The notes beneath the pieces were generated by a model that saw nothing but the letters and a program-made list of their open reading frames with translations, was not told the origin of the DNA and did no database searches. From positions 96,249,838 to 96,313,837 of the forward strand of contig CM060955.1 of NCBI GenBank assembly GCA_030765055.1: DNA of 64,000 bases. Direction: 5' to 3'. Below, in pieces: positions 10,302 to 21,282 of this stretch. The first letter of the stretch is position 1. The number at the start of each line of letters is the position of its first letter. The position numbers and the translations under genes were made by a program. This DNA comes from Mantis religiosa (Eukaryota > Arthropoda > Insecta > Mantodea > Mantidae).

Positions 10302-10740
10302 GTGAAGATAGTGAAAAACGTAAAATCTTTCTTGTCACATGTTCTTGAGAGCGATGGTGTAATATATGATACCAATTTAATTAAAGTCACAGCAGAACCA
10401 TCAGACATTGCTGCATCAACAGTGGAAAAGATAGCTCATATAAGTGATATTAATTTGTTCCCCACAACTAAAAAGAAAACAATTAACAAAAGTAAATTTA
10501 AATTCAATAGAATTGACAACTTTACTAGAGACCTACTCCATTGAACAGATTTTAATTTTTATAAGGACAAAAACTTCCCAACAGTTGCATCTCTACAAGA
10601 ATCCATAGCTAAAACGGATTATGAATTTAATTACTCGGCTACCATGCTCAATTGTTTTCTCCTAAGCATATGTTTTAAATGTAGAGAAGTTAGAAGACAG
10701 CTACCAGTCCGTGCAAGCAAGTTATTGATGAATACATCAG
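10302..10740 (+). pseudogene. DDE transposase relic, N-terminal helix-turn-helix part
   Basis: The frame 10302-10544 ends with FKFNRIDNFTRDLLH. After one stop, the same frame continues with FNFYKDKNFPTVASLQESI and later SICFKCREVRRQLPV. This pattern (F, D, hydrophobic, then EFY/NFY, PT, L) is the N-terminal DNA-binding region of Tc1/IS630-like transposases common in insects. The second copy of the motif is at 37642-37418 on the minus strand. The catalytic half appears downstream at 12.9-13.9 kb, separated by a LINE insertion. It is dead as read. Confidence 0.55.
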
Positions 10741-10759
10741 AAACAGTGTTCCTGTCCTC

Positions 10760-11175
10760 ATCCATTACAGCCCTTCTCTTTCGCTCTTATTGCAATCATC
10801 TACTTATTCCTCTTTTCTCCAATCCCTTTTTATTATTTTAGAAACGACATGACCTTTTACTTTCAAAGTTCCCCCATATCTCTTGCCTACCTATGTCCTC
10901 TATCCTATATCTCATCATTTTCCAAAATCCTTCTCCATTTCCCCTTCCCTTCTCCCAAATGTCTCCCATTCCTATTTCATTCATTTTACTTTCTACATCT
11001 ATCCACCAGCTGCTCTTACAAAACCATGCATTTTTGCTTCTCCATGCATAAACTTAATATCTCTTTATCTTCTTTTATCTAACATGTATACCAAAACATC
11101 AAGACCTTTTCCGTTATTACTGTATATTATCCCATAAGCCCCTTCCCTTGCATATTTCTTTCCCCTATGAGTTTT
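10760..11175 (-). pseudogene. LINE ORF2 3' fragment (right-hand part of split LINE)
   Basis: On the minus strand the region reads WWIDVESKMNEIGMGDIW, then a Met/Lys/Gly-rich segment, then YRIEDIGRQEIWGNF. These resemble the post-RT region of LINE ORF2 preceding the zinc knuckle. Frames are interrupted. It continues the RT pieces at 12640-12900 and 12150-12475, from which it is separated by a pogo-like insertion. Confidence 0.55.
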
Positions 11176-11199
11176 CATCACTAAAAATTATTTACCTAT

Positions 11200-12068
11200 T
11201 AAACATTGCATAATTCTCTCTCCTGGTTCATTCTTATTGGAGCGGTCTTCCAATGAGCATGGATAATGGACAAATGGACAACAATCGACGCAGTGGTGCT
11301 TGTCATGGACAATAATGGATACAATGCTTGCCACAAAAATACTCATATTGTCATTGTCACAATGTATCATAAAACTGAAATGTGAAGTTGAGACGTGTTT
11401 CTAATTCAGTTTGTTACAAGTTGTCATAATGTCGAAATATTCAAACTACACAGCAAAATTTAAATTAAATGTATTATCTTATGCCGATGCAAATGGGATG
11501 AAAGCTACAGAAAGACTGATTCTAATTCAATACAGTATTGGTGGAGACCAAAAGATAAACTCAAGGCTGTGAAGACAAGCTCCAGTCTTTCTGTGCGCAT
11601 AAAACAGGAAAATATCCTGAAATTAATGGCGGCGGGATCTCATCAACTGACTCCAGGAGGCAAGATAAGGAAGCCATCAATACCAATGATGTGTGAGTGG
11701 ATAATCTGTGCGTGGGAGAAAATTAGTGTCGATATTGTTCTGAGGACGACATATTGTGGAATAGTGAAAATGAAGATGATGTGTAATCTGAGCCAGATGT
11801 AAATGAAAATAGTAATGATAGTGACAAAAGTGAGACCGCAGAATAGTCAGAGAAAAGAAGCAATGAAAAATACATTGTAGGCCCAATGAAACAATGGTAT
11901 GTACACAGTTCATTCACAAATTACTGTATACCTATATAATTTTTACATAATACTACCTGGTTTCCTTACCTTGCTGAATTCCTATAAGCACCACTTGCAT
12001 AATTCCCTCCCCAGTGTTTTCAAACAAATTTTTCAAGAAAAAAGGGGGCGGAATTACGCGATAAAATA
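11200..12068 (+). mobile_element. Pogo-like DNA transposon, internally deleted
   Basis: Within the block, 11428-11500 encodes MSKYSNYTAKFKLNVLSYAD and then ANGMKATER, the N-terminal helix-turn-helix of pogo/CENP-B-type transposases. Most of the catalytic region is missing. The ends look like inverted repeats: gcataattctctctcct near 11207 and, reversed from 12068, gcgtaattccgcccc. It sits inside a reverse-strand LINE whose sequence resumes on both sides, so it is a younger insertion. Confidence 0.5.
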
Positions 12069-12149
12069 TGTATTCCTTATTAAATTTTAGATGAGTCGTA
12101 TTTTTTACACAGTTTTTTACAGTTAAATCTCGATGGTATTCCTTTCCCT

Positions 12150-12475
12150 TTTGGTCCACCTAGCTCAACTAAAGCAACTTCCCTTGGTTCCATACACGAT
12201 AACCCAGTACTTCCTTACAGAACATCCTATGCCTCTGAGCTACTTTCTCACTCAAATCCATCCCACCCCATATTTCTGCTCCATTTATCACTCAAGAATT
12301 CCACTACTGCCTCATACACTCCCTCAATTCATTTGGTTATATTTTAAAATTATATTTACACACATTCAAAGCCATCATTGCTGCCTTCCTTCTAGCTTGC
12401 ATCTTTCTACCATTGCTGCTCATTCTCACCTCAAGATAATCATACTCCTTAATAACCCCCAACTCTAACCCACCT
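12150..12475 (-). pseudogene. LINE ORF2 middle fragment
   Basis: The minus strand reads LELGVIKEYDYLEVRMSSNG and, further on, INGAEIWGGMDLSEK and then FCKEVLGY. The EYDYLEVR and GAEIWG motifs match the conserved YLG and Y-G-x-x-WG region after the RT in non-LTR ORF2 proteins. It is interrupted by stops. Confidence 0.6.
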
Positions 12476-12530
12476 AGATATCATTTTTCATCTTTTCTTA
12501 ATTTATTCCCTCTTTTAAATACCTTTGACT

Positions 12531-12611
12531 TTTGAAAGTAATGAGTCGGTAATTCAAAAACAAACATCACTTAAATATTTGTTTTTGAATTACTGACTAA
12601 TTACTTTCAAA
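12531..12611. repeat. Short fold-back element, about 35-bp arms
   Basis: tttgaaagtaatgagtcgg at 12531 is mirrored by the reverse complement ending at 12611, with an 11-bp centre. Only a few mismatches separate the arms. It lies between two pieces of the LINE, so it is probably a small MITE-like insertion into it. Confidence 0.6.
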
Positions 12612-12639
12612 TGTTAAATACATCACTGTTTCTAACCTT

Positions 12640-12900
12640 TTGCTTCAAATAATACCTTTGACTTGTTTATGCTGACTTTAATCCCCATTCCTCACAAAAC
12701 TCCTGTACTTCATTAATTCCTTTCTGTAAACCAATTATTGTAAATGCTGCTGCCATTAAATCATCCACATATAATGGACCGGGTATCTCTTTATTCTTTA
12801 TTACTGACACTGTAAGTTTTTCTCCCTCACTTTTTCTAATGTACGAGATAAGTAGGTTGAATAAAATGGGACTTAATTTACATCCTTATCTCAAATCTAA
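12640..12900 (-). pseudogene. LINE reverse transcriptase fragment
   Basis: The minus strand reads GCKLSPILFNLLISYI, then about 15 residues later PGPLYVDDLMAAAFTI. These are RT motifs 4 and 5 (the usual YADD appears as YVDD). The residue before GC is a stop codon where Gln is expected. The fragment is cut off upstream near 12900, next to the DDE-transposase relic. Confidence 0.7.
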
Positions 12901-12929
12901 TCTTTGTTCCATTGTCTCAGTCACTCTAT

Positions 12930-13205
12930 TATTATCACACCTTGAAAGAAAGAAGAAAGAGGTAGTAGACGAATTAGACTCAAAATATGGACATAATGTT
13001 TTACGTTTAAAACTGTAGCAGTGCATCCTCAACCCCATTGAAATGGTGTGGTCTGAGGAGGACAACCTCAGAAAATCTGAGAAAGAAGCTTCTGGTAGAT
13101 ATAATCCGATCTGTAAAACATGCATGTAATCCTGTGAATCCTGTAAAGTGGAAAAATTATGTTCATCACATAGAACAAGATTGAAGATGGCTACCAGTCT
13201 GTGCA
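12930..13205 (+). pseudogene. DDE transposase relic, C-terminal copy 1
   Basis: The translation includes ERKKKEVVDELDSKYGHNVL then CILNPIEMVWSEE and NLRKSEKEAS. NPIE with a following W is the region carrying the third catalytic acidic residue in Tc1/IS630-like transposases. The same C-terminus recurs at 13800-13930, so part of the element is locally duplicated. At least one stop interrupts it. Confidence 0.55.
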
Positions 13206-13259
13206 ATTAATTTTTGATAAGCAAGACATCTCATTGACCTGGAGAGTCATTATAAGAGA

Positions 13260-13930
13260 AGGTCTTCCGCTAAGAATGGGTTTCAAATGTAAATGAGTGC
13301 CAAAAAAATCAATCAGATCTGAAGCACCGGTAGTAATTACCTAGAGGTATCAGTATCTTCAGGCTGTTAAGATGTTTTGGTCTCAAGGATATAGCAATGT
13401 CTATCTTGATGAAATAGTCATTTTTGTAGAGTGAAGAACTGAACTGGCGATTCTGACATTTTGGCTTTGTCAGTGGTGCCCTTCTAGTGACACGTAACAA
13501 AATGGTTGAAGCTGCTGTGGACTACTATGGTAGTATGAATGCTGAAATTTTTAAATCTTGGTACAAAGAAAGATTATTAAAATATCTTGCTGAACCATCT
13601 GTATTTGTAACAGACAATGCCCCATACCACAGCCATGCATTAAATCCTAAGCCAACCGCACCATGGAAGAAAAATGATACACTTCAGGACATGAATGACA
13701 AAACAATATCAGCTTCCCATCCTGTTTCTACTATTTCTGTGCTTCTTGAAATAATAGAGGAGCACATCCCTGCTGGTGAAAGAAAGAAGAAATAATGTGT
13801 TAGATGGGTTAGGCTCTTAATATGGAAAAATTGTTCTATGTTTACTACCATACCACTGCATCCTCAATCCCAATGAAATGTTGCGGTCTGAAATTAAAAG
13901 GAGGACAGCCTCAGAAAATCTGAGAAAGAA
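13260..13930 (+). pseudogene. DDE transposase relic, catalytic core and C-terminus, copy 2
   Basis: NVYLDE near 13395-13415 is the expected first catalytic block. The open frame 13487-13795 reads AVDYYGSMNAEIFKSWYKER and later VFVTDNAPYHS, the second catalytic Asp block with the conserved NAPYHS. A frameshift after ERKKK then leads to LNPNEM (13870-13890) in place of NPIE. This is an IS630/Tc1-type fold with decayed acidic residue 3 context. N-terminal motifs of the same family sit at 10302-10740. Confidence 0.6.
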
Positions 13931-14042
13931 GCCTCTGTAAGATATATTTTTTTATCCCATCATTACAGATTCCCGGAATTTTTCTGGTTGCGTTTCAGCC
14001 TAGGGCTTATTGTGCTAGCTGTATTACTTTTATCTATCCCAC

Positions 14043-15000
14043 TATAGCATGTGGCACAGCGATGGTTCCAACATTTTAACAATGGAGATGAAAAAATTTA
14101 AAGATTTACTATGTTCTGGAAGACCTAAAGTATGGAAAATTGAGGATACACACCAAGTTTTGCAAGAAAATCTGCAAAAAAGTACCCTAAGCATTCAGAA
14201 GAATTTGGTGCATCAAAAGATAACATACATCTACATATTAAGCCCCGTCCGATATGACTTAGCGTTGGAGGACGTACATTTCAAAATAAAAAATACACAT
14301 TAAGCCACTTGGAAAATCATACAGAACCTGTAGATCTGTACCTCATGAACTGACACTTTGACAGGCTGAATGCAGAGTGGATAACTGTCGTCAGCTTATC
14401 TGTAATCCCATGGATGATAGATTTGTCAGGAGAATTGTCACTTGTGCTGAAAAATAGGTATGTTACCGAAAGCTTGATGCCTCAAAACAGTGGCTTGATC
14501 CCTACCAACCTGCCAAAGTTATCATTAAAAAGAATCAGTTCGGTCCCAGAGTAATGTGTGTCTGGTAGAATTTTGAAGATGTGATTCACTGGGAGTATGT
14601 TCCATATGGGTGGGCAATTGATGTGCATCTATTCTCTACCACTGAAATGAGTTCATGAAATTTTGAGATGGAGGTACCCAGCAAAATTAATCAAAATGGA
14701 CTTCTATTGCAACAGGACAGTGCAACACCCCATACTGCACGAACAACCATGGAAACAATTCAGGAATTGGGAGGAATCAAACGGCTACCACACCCAGCAT
14801 GCAGCCCTGATCTTACACCATCACATTATTATCCTTTTTGTTCCATGGGCCATTTTCTATGTGGAAGAAATTTTGACAACATTGAAGCAGTGCAAGTGGA
14901 TGTTAGCAAATGCTTCACATCAAAAACCAGAGATTGGTACCATTGTGAGATTGTAAACCTTGCTGAACGATGACTCAAGGCTATGGAATCTAATGGTCTA
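14043..15000 (+). pseudogene. Mariner transposase relic
   Basis: Recognisable in order: RWFQHFNNGD at the start, LLCSGRPKVWKIED (helix-turn-helix linker), DASKQWLDPYQPAKV, VIHWEYVPYGWA, LLLQQDSATPHTARTTM (14696-14745) and LPHPACSPDLTPSHYYPF. The first catalytic Asp is replaced (TCAEK, then a stop), and the third is His in PSHY where PSDY is usual. The second (QQDSA) is intact. Several frameshifts are present. This copy is inactive. Confidence 0.8.
14239..14288 (+). mobile_element. SINE-A 3' tail inserted in the mariner
   Basis: gtccgatatgacttagcgtt followed by ggaggacgta is the SINE-A 3' end, and it ends in an A-rich tract. The flanks acatattaagcc and acacattaagcc look like a 12-bp target duplication with one change. 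Removing the insert restores the mariner reading, so this is a severely 5'-truncated retroposition. Confidence 0.7.
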
Positions 15001-15009
15001 TAGTTTCAA

Positions 15010-15386
15010 AATTGGTGAATTGCTTGTCAGAACACATTTTAAATATTAATTTCCTTAAAAATGGCGTTACTTATGAGACAGCATCTATAAGTAGCTGACT
15101 TATTTACTGGTACAAATTATATTTTATGTAACTCTGTATATTCTCAGCCAATGATGAATCATATCTTAAAAGGTCATGAAATATTTTGTATATTATAGCT
15201 TTCATCCCAAGTAACATTTAAAATGGCACATTTTGACTAGCATTACATGACTCTTGGCTGAAAATAATGATGCTACCTTTATAGGGTAGCAGAATTGAGA
15301 ATATATATGCAGTTATAATATTTTAAGCGGTTAATTTTCAGTACAGAAGGAAAACATTAAATATCGTACATTAAATAAAAAAAGTG
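15010..15386. other. AT-rich stretch, no gene seen
   Basis: Only AT-rich sequence between the mariner relic and the palindrome. Confidence 0.35.
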
Positions 15387-15443
15387 TAAAATTATTTGTG
15401 GTTGGTTTATTGACACTCGTCACTTACTTTTTCATATATTTAT

Positions 15444-15485
15444 GAGAGACTAGTTTCAAAGGCCCTGGCCTCCATTTTCAATCTC
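15444..15485 (-). ncRNA. Hammerhead-like core, palindrome left arm
   Basis: Exact mirror image of the core at 15503-15544, on the minus strand. Confidence 0.4.
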
Positions 15486-15502
15486 TTCCCAACTGTTGGG
15501 AA

Positions 15503-15544
15503 GAGATTGAAAATGGAGGCCAGGGCCTTTGAAACTAGTCTCTC
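15503..15544 (+). ncRNA. Hammerhead-like core, palindrome right arm
   Basis: GAGA (15503-15506), UUGAAAA in the box position (15507-15513), extra U (15514), GGAGGC (15515-15520), loop CAGG, GCCUUU (15525-15530), GAAA (15531-15534). CUAGU then C follow, giving self-complementary ACUAGU and C at the cleavage position. UCUC (15541-15544) pairs with GAGA as stem I. All stems are present but the box departs from CUGANGA at three places. Confidence 0.45.
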
Positions 15545-15641
15545 ATAAATATATGAAAAAGTAAGTGACGAGTGTCAATAAACCAACCACAAATAATTTT
15601 ATATTAATTTTGACGTCACTGTTACTAAATTCCTCCAAACA

Positions 15642-17020
15642 CACATAAAAAAAGTGTATTAACACATGTATATGACCTTTATAACGTGTGTTTGTTTTCA
15701 GATCTTATTACTAATTAACACTGGAACTTGTCTAATAATTATGTACAGGTAATTGGTTTAATAACATATTAGATGTGCAAGTGTATTTTTATTATCTTTC
15801 AGTGTGTTTTTAAAATCATTTGTTATACTAGAGCTAGTAGAGTATTTGCTCCACACTTTCCATTTTGACTTATACTTACCATAAACAGAAATAAAAAATA
15901 CTTTTCTGATATCTTTCAGTAAAATGTAAAGAGTTTTCTTCACTTTAAGTGTAGTCACTTTTATATATTTATTTGGATTTTCCATGCAACAGTAACTGTG
16001 GATGATTCACATGCTTGTAAAAATACTATGACTAAAAATTTATAAACTATAACATAACAATTATAAAAATGCTTTTGGTTTCGTCATATTTTTAGCAGAG
16101 CTCATTAAATTGGAGATGCCAGTAAAAGGTGCTAACTGTCAAAAAAACTAATTTTTGAAAGAAAATCTATTGACAAATATATTCATTCAATATTAGTTTC
16201 ATTTAAAGCCTAGGTTATTCTCAATGCACATATTTACAGAATGTCAAGAACAGAAACTACCAGTAAGAATGCTGAGATTCTTAGAGAATAATGTAGTTTG
16301 CAACAAATACAAGAGGAATTTGAAAGTTTAGTATGTCAATAGACCTGTGCTACATTTACAGTATCTTGTGTTATGATAGACTTCAGATAACTCTATAGAA
16401 GTGTTTTTAGTGAGTATGGAGTGAAAGTTGAAGAAGCAATATGAACATACAATATAAATCCATAATATCCTTAAACTAAAGTGCTAAAATTAGCAAATTT
16501 TGCAATTTCTGTATGTGGCAACATGGTTTCTAGATGAAATGTGGAGCATTGTCAAAGAACTACCTTCTGTAGAAATCTATTGTCATCAAACTATGACAGC
16601 TTCATCTTCCATTTAGCGTATGAAATGTCTTTTCTTATTTGAAATGTAGAATATTTCAACATTCTTATAGTTGGTTTTAATTCCACATACAATAAATATA
16701 CCTACAGTTGAATCTGATTTAAACTATAATAAGGAGAAAAGGAAAAATTACTTATAACTCAGAATTTCTTATAAATAAGGTTTTGATAATGTATCACATT
16801 TTTAAAGTAATAAAATGGGCCTGCATCTATAAAACTACACAAATTATAAAGATATGTATGAAGCAAACATTATTTTGAAACCGGTCAGGCTTTAAACTAT
16901 TCAATTATTTTGGCTTGTTGCACTTTTCCTGCATTAAATACATACTACTAATTTTGCGAAACATATTAACAAACTTAGAGCTTTTTCACTACAACTTTTC
17001 ACATTGCTATAATGCCTACA
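15642..17020. other. AT-rich stretch without recognised features
   Basis: No gene or repeat with a second copy in the window was recognised. Confidence 0.4.
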
Positions 17021-17150
17021 TAGCTGGCGTTCAAGACGTCCTGAGTTCAAATCTGGGTCAGGGAGAGTTATCTGAATAAGTTTCTTTCCAGGGTTTTCCA
17101 TCACTGATGATTATACATTGCATGTGTAAGTAATTCCTAAGTCGAAAACA
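17021..17150 (+). mobile_element. SINE-A, decayed partial copy
   Basis: gcgttcaagacgtcctgagt with ttcaaatctgggtcaggg and gagttatctgaataag match the SINE-A tRNA-like half and first body block. The rest is degraded, with gtaagtaattcctaa as a possible continuation. Confidence 0.6.
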
Positions 17151-17175
17151 AATAAGGTTTTAGTTTTGTATCTAT

Positions 17176-17523
17176 TAAGTGCCACCTCTAGGGGCCCGGG
17201 TTTGATCCCAGGCAACTGCAAAGTGAGATTCATGGTGGACAACATGGTGCTGGAACGGGTTTTCTCCGGGTTCTTCAGTTTTGCCAGTCCGCAAGCATTC
17301 CATCAATTGCAGTATCATCATCTTTCCTATCATTCATTTCGCCCTCATATACCATCCACTTCCTTCACCTTCACACCAGGAACTGGGCTGATCAGTTATC
17401 TTGGTTCTCTTTCGGATCCAAAGCTTCGGTTCTTCAGGCCCGACCTTAAAGGGAATAGAGGAACAAGAATCCCTTAACACTATGATAGTGGTACAACTAT
17501 AGAAGTTAAAGAAGAAGAAGTGC
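17176..17523 (+). mobile_element. SINE-B, copy 1 (5' truncated)
   Basis: Alignable with 42428-42786. It starts at the B-box (gcccgggtttgatccc), continues through ggtggacaacatggtgctgg, ttcatttcgccctc and gaactgggctgatcag, and ends with aacactatgatagtgg and a gaagaagaag tail. The A-box half present in the 42.4-kb copy is missing. Confidence 0.75.
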
Positions 17524-19445
17524 CACCTCTCCTATGAATGTTACTTTCCAATGTAGCGTATAACAATTCTTTTTTCTTTTCTCAATGTTTGATTAAAAGC
17601 AACTGGAAGCCAAAACTGCTGTTCAGCAGTAAACACCAGATACCAAAAATTATCTTTACTTCTCATTTATTGCTATGACACTGTTGTACCGAAAGATGTG
17701 TACTAGCTAATGTCTTTGTTTTTTGTTTCTGTAGCCGAAAGTACTCTGCTCAGCTCACGACTTTGTCAGCTGCGATAAGGAAAATATATTTTGAGTATCT
17801 TTTAAGGTAGCATGTGTTGTATGCTCATTTAATTGCATAAAGCTCAGTTGTATTTCACTTAAATTTAGTATGTGTAACTGTGAATTACATATAAATGCTT
17901 TACGTATAAATAAGGTTCTATTAATATGTTTCTAAATTATATATTTTTTTAGGACCTGCAAATATTTATGTATAAACTACATGTAACTGGGTTATGTATA
18001 AAGCAGATTCAACTGTGTTTCTTTTATTCACCAAAGGCAATTAGTGCTATTAAATTGGATTTCCAAAGAAACCTTGATTGCAGTATAGTTTTCAGATTGT
18101 ATAATAGAAATGTTTCAGTTAGTGATGAGAGTAATACATGAGTAATGAATGACTTTATTGAAACAACAATATTAGGATTAATATTAAATAAAAACTGACA
18201 GTATTACACTGTAAAATAAAATAACTTTACTAGTTAACATTGAAGTCAAATAAACACTCATTGCCTGACCAAAGTGATTACTTACATAGGAAATATCTCA
18301 TATATTTGTCTTGTACAAGAATTGGTTTTGGGAAAATGTATTAAATGTTTATTAAATGTTTATTTGATTCTAATGCTAATTGGTAAAATTATGCTTCACA
18401 GACATATCTTATGTAAGACAAAACTTTTAGTGAAGCAATTTGAATGTTAGGATCAGCTGTTAATTAGTAAAGTTATCATGTATGTTTAAGCTTCATATGA
18501 TATGTTTTGATAAATGTCATCTATATCAAGTACAAAATTATTTGTTGTTTGTTTGGATAAACTCTTTACCATTAATTCATTTTTAAGTTAGCACCTTATC
18601 TGACGATGCTCTCTGATGCTCAATATTCTATTGCCATAACATGTACTCTGTTTTCATTAAACATTCATTGTAATAGGTAAAATTTTAAACTCCTTTCTGA
18701 ATTAAAATTGTTTCTTCTTGGCATGCATTATAATTCCAAAGCTTCATTGCTTAATACTATTTTTGCAGACAACAAATTATATATGGACGTTTTATAAAAT
18801 ATAACAGATACAAACGGTAAATTTTTTCTTCATTGATGATATTTAATAGATAATATAAATATGTACTATCTGTTCATGATATGAGGCACAATCTAAACCA
18901 TGTTAAAATTATTACAGCCGGCATCTTTCATAGCTTTATGTACTCTTTCACTCTTTAGGAAGTCAAATAGTAGATAGGTACAGCATGTATATAAAATATA
19001 TTTTGGCTAAAGGATAACAATAAGCGTAAAACATTGCACATAGGCTTTGAATGGAGAATTATTGTGCGAGTTACCTTTCTCTAACATAAGTGTATAAGGG
19101 AATTGGTTAAATCAGTCTCTGTAGTAAAGAGCACAAGTGTTATTCTAAGGTAACTAATGCTGGGTAAAACTTTAATGCTAAATGAAGGGGTTAGCTCAGA
19201 AACCAGCTCATTGCTGTTAATAAGTTGTTAAAAATAGTAAAACTACTTATATTTTGGTTGTGCACAGTTAGAAGTAAGCAGATGAATCATAATGAGAAAT
19301 ACATAGTAAGTTATTATGAATCTTTTAATAGCACATGAATGTTATAAGAATAAGGTCATGTAATTATAAAACAAAGACTACAAGACTACTAAAAATGATC
19401 TATTTAGTTTATTTTTCTATTTTTTGCAACTATTTTACTTAGGAG
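17524..19445. other. AT-rich stretch without recognised features
   Basis: Very AT-rich. I see no exon, terminal repeat or SINE in it. Confidence 0.4.
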
Positions 19446-19775
19446 TCCTGCGCTATGGTATAGTGGCCTAGAGCATTGCACTTTGGTTCCCAGCCACGGA
19501 ATATGACCAAGATTATCCCATCCCTGTGAGTTGTGGATTTTAAGTCCCAGGTATAGCACCGGTGCCTGCTCAGCATAATAGGAATTTGAGGAGCTACACT
19601 AGGTAGCAAATCCTGGTCTAGAAAGCCAACTTTCTGGGCAGGGATACCGTGATGCTGACCACAACTCCTCCCTGTATTGGTTGGATGATTGCTCATCTCT
19701 GCCATGCATATGTGGGCAGAGGCCTGCAGTCAGATTAGCAGGCTCTGGCCTGTTAGTGAGCAGTTATGCCATGGG
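19446..19775 (+). mobile_element. SINE-E, copy 1 (diverged)
   Basis: Matches 61851-62175 and the reverse copy 21715-22056: a head with ggtatagtggcctagagcat, then ttttaagtcccaggtatag, ggttggatgattgctcat and gtgggcagaggcctgcagtc. It is the most diverged of the three copies. Confidence 0.7.
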
Positions 19776-21000
19776 TTATGTTATTTGACTTAGGATAATG
19801 AAACCAATAGTAAGTGAAAGAAAAACTTACCAAGTTTGAATTAAGTAATAGCAGGAGTAGCTCAGTTTGCTCATTTGGCAACCATTCAACAATTAGTAAA
19901 CTAGTGAGTACAAGAGAAAAGTATGCATATTACATGTTGGAATTTCAAAGTTCAAATACATTTTCCTAGACATTTTGAAATAGAGAAGTCAAGTAATACC
20001 AAACAGTCCAAGTTTGATATTTGTAATTTTCACCAACAGGTTGCATGCTCGAGTGAAAGTCCACTATCTGGCTTCAGTCGTAAAAGAAACGGACAAGTGA
20101 CGACCAACAAGTGGATAAAATTGGCTTTCCAAAAAATACCATAGAAGGATCTGTAATAGTAATTCCACAATAGAGAATATGGAAGGTATGACAAAATATT
20201 TGAAGATAAGCCATATCCTTTGAATAGAAGACCAAGTTGAGTAAAGTTACAGGAATACAATAGGTTGTTATTACAATAAAATATAATTATTTGCCATAAA
20301 CTTCACTTATTTTTTAAAGAAAATTTATGAGCTTTCCACAGAATTCAAGAGACCACTTTCATGTTACACTCCCACATCTACCATTTTACTAATTGTTGCA
20401 TGGTCACCCAGTCATCAAACAGTAGTACTTTCACTTCATTTAAAGCAGCTTGTTGAGATATCGTGGTATTGTTTGGTTCACTGCTTCAAGAGAATAGTTT
20501 ACTAATAAGATCAGGAAGATCACTTTAACTGCTACATCAAGGTCTCATTTGTTGGTAAAATTCACAGTGTAAATGCTGTCCTCATAATGTACTTTAATAT
20601 GAATTAATAAGTACTGTTTTCTGTTAAATCACTTAGGATGCAGGATAACCAACTATACTATACTTGCTTTATCCATTATTTGTGTTTGTTTCAGAATCTC
20701 CTACCGCATTAATTGATCATACTTGGTATTTGAAGTAAAGATATACTGGATTTACAAACGAAATAAACAGCTGCTGTTTGTCTGCCACATTATGAATCAG
20801 CTGACTTTCAGCATTAGTTTTTGCTGAAAATTCAAATTAGATTTTTTGGCACATAACTGGTTTTTAGAGCTGACCTCTTCAATAACTAAGCAATTCTTAT
20901 GAGAAGCTAAACAAATAAAACAAAAAAATGTACCTAAAAGAAGATATAATGGATCTTATAACTCTTAGCACACAAAAATAATTTTCCTTATCTTAAATAA
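19776..21000. other. Unassigned stretch 3' of the host gene
   Basis: A degraded open segment near 19923-20144 has no recognisable domain. Otherwise AT-rich sequence without supported features. Confidence 0.35.
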
Positions 21001-21010
21001 AGGCTAAAAG

Positions 21011-21016
21011 TTTATT
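21011..21016 (-). terminator. Polyadenylation signal AATAAA
   Basis: AATAAA on the minus strand about 115 nt downstream of the stop codon of the 21.1-32.9 kb gene, a normal position for a short 3' UTR. Confidence 0.55.
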
Positions 21017-21130
21017 CCACCAATAACACAGCACTTTGATGACTCAGGTAGCATAACATTTATATAGCGAACACATTTCTTAGTAGAAATGTGATTTAGT
21101 GGGATTATGTCTGTTCTTGCAGTCTGCTCA

Positions 21131-21282
21131 CTAAACGTCTGAAGGTTTATTGGGTGGTGGGAAATGCATGAAGCCAGCCTTAATGCTCAAAGCATCACGC
21201 TGCACTGCTGATGCACAACTTGCTGACCACTCTGCATACAGACGTCTGTAGTGGCTGAACACTACCACAAGTAGGAATAACC
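21131..21282 (-). CDS. Coding exon 5 (terminal) of the membrane-protein gene
   Basis: The acceptor is tttatcttacag before GG at 21282. The exon finishes the Arg codon split with exon 4, then encodes LFLLVVVFSHYRRLYAEW and the cytosolic-looking tail to the stop at 21131-21133. Confidence 0.85.

Larger units (their letters stand above)
15387..15640. mobile_element. Perfect palindrome, PLE-type family H-B copy 2
   Basis: The arms 15387-15493 and 15495-15601 are exact reverse complements around a single base at 15494. The plus arm is followed by the family terminus tcactgttactaaattcctc ending near 15640. Each arm has a hammerhead-like core. Perfect 107-bp arms mean either a very recent event, gene conversion, or an assembly fold-back artefact. 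Confidence 0.8.

Noticed and set aside
10849..11137. Two overlapping plus-strand Phe/Ser/Pro-rich frames
   Set aside because: They are the antisense of a purine-rich LINE ORF2 fragment on the minus strand.
12133..12468. 111-codon plus-strand frame
   Set aside because: Antisense shadow of the LINE middle fragment, whose minus-strand reading has conserved motifs.
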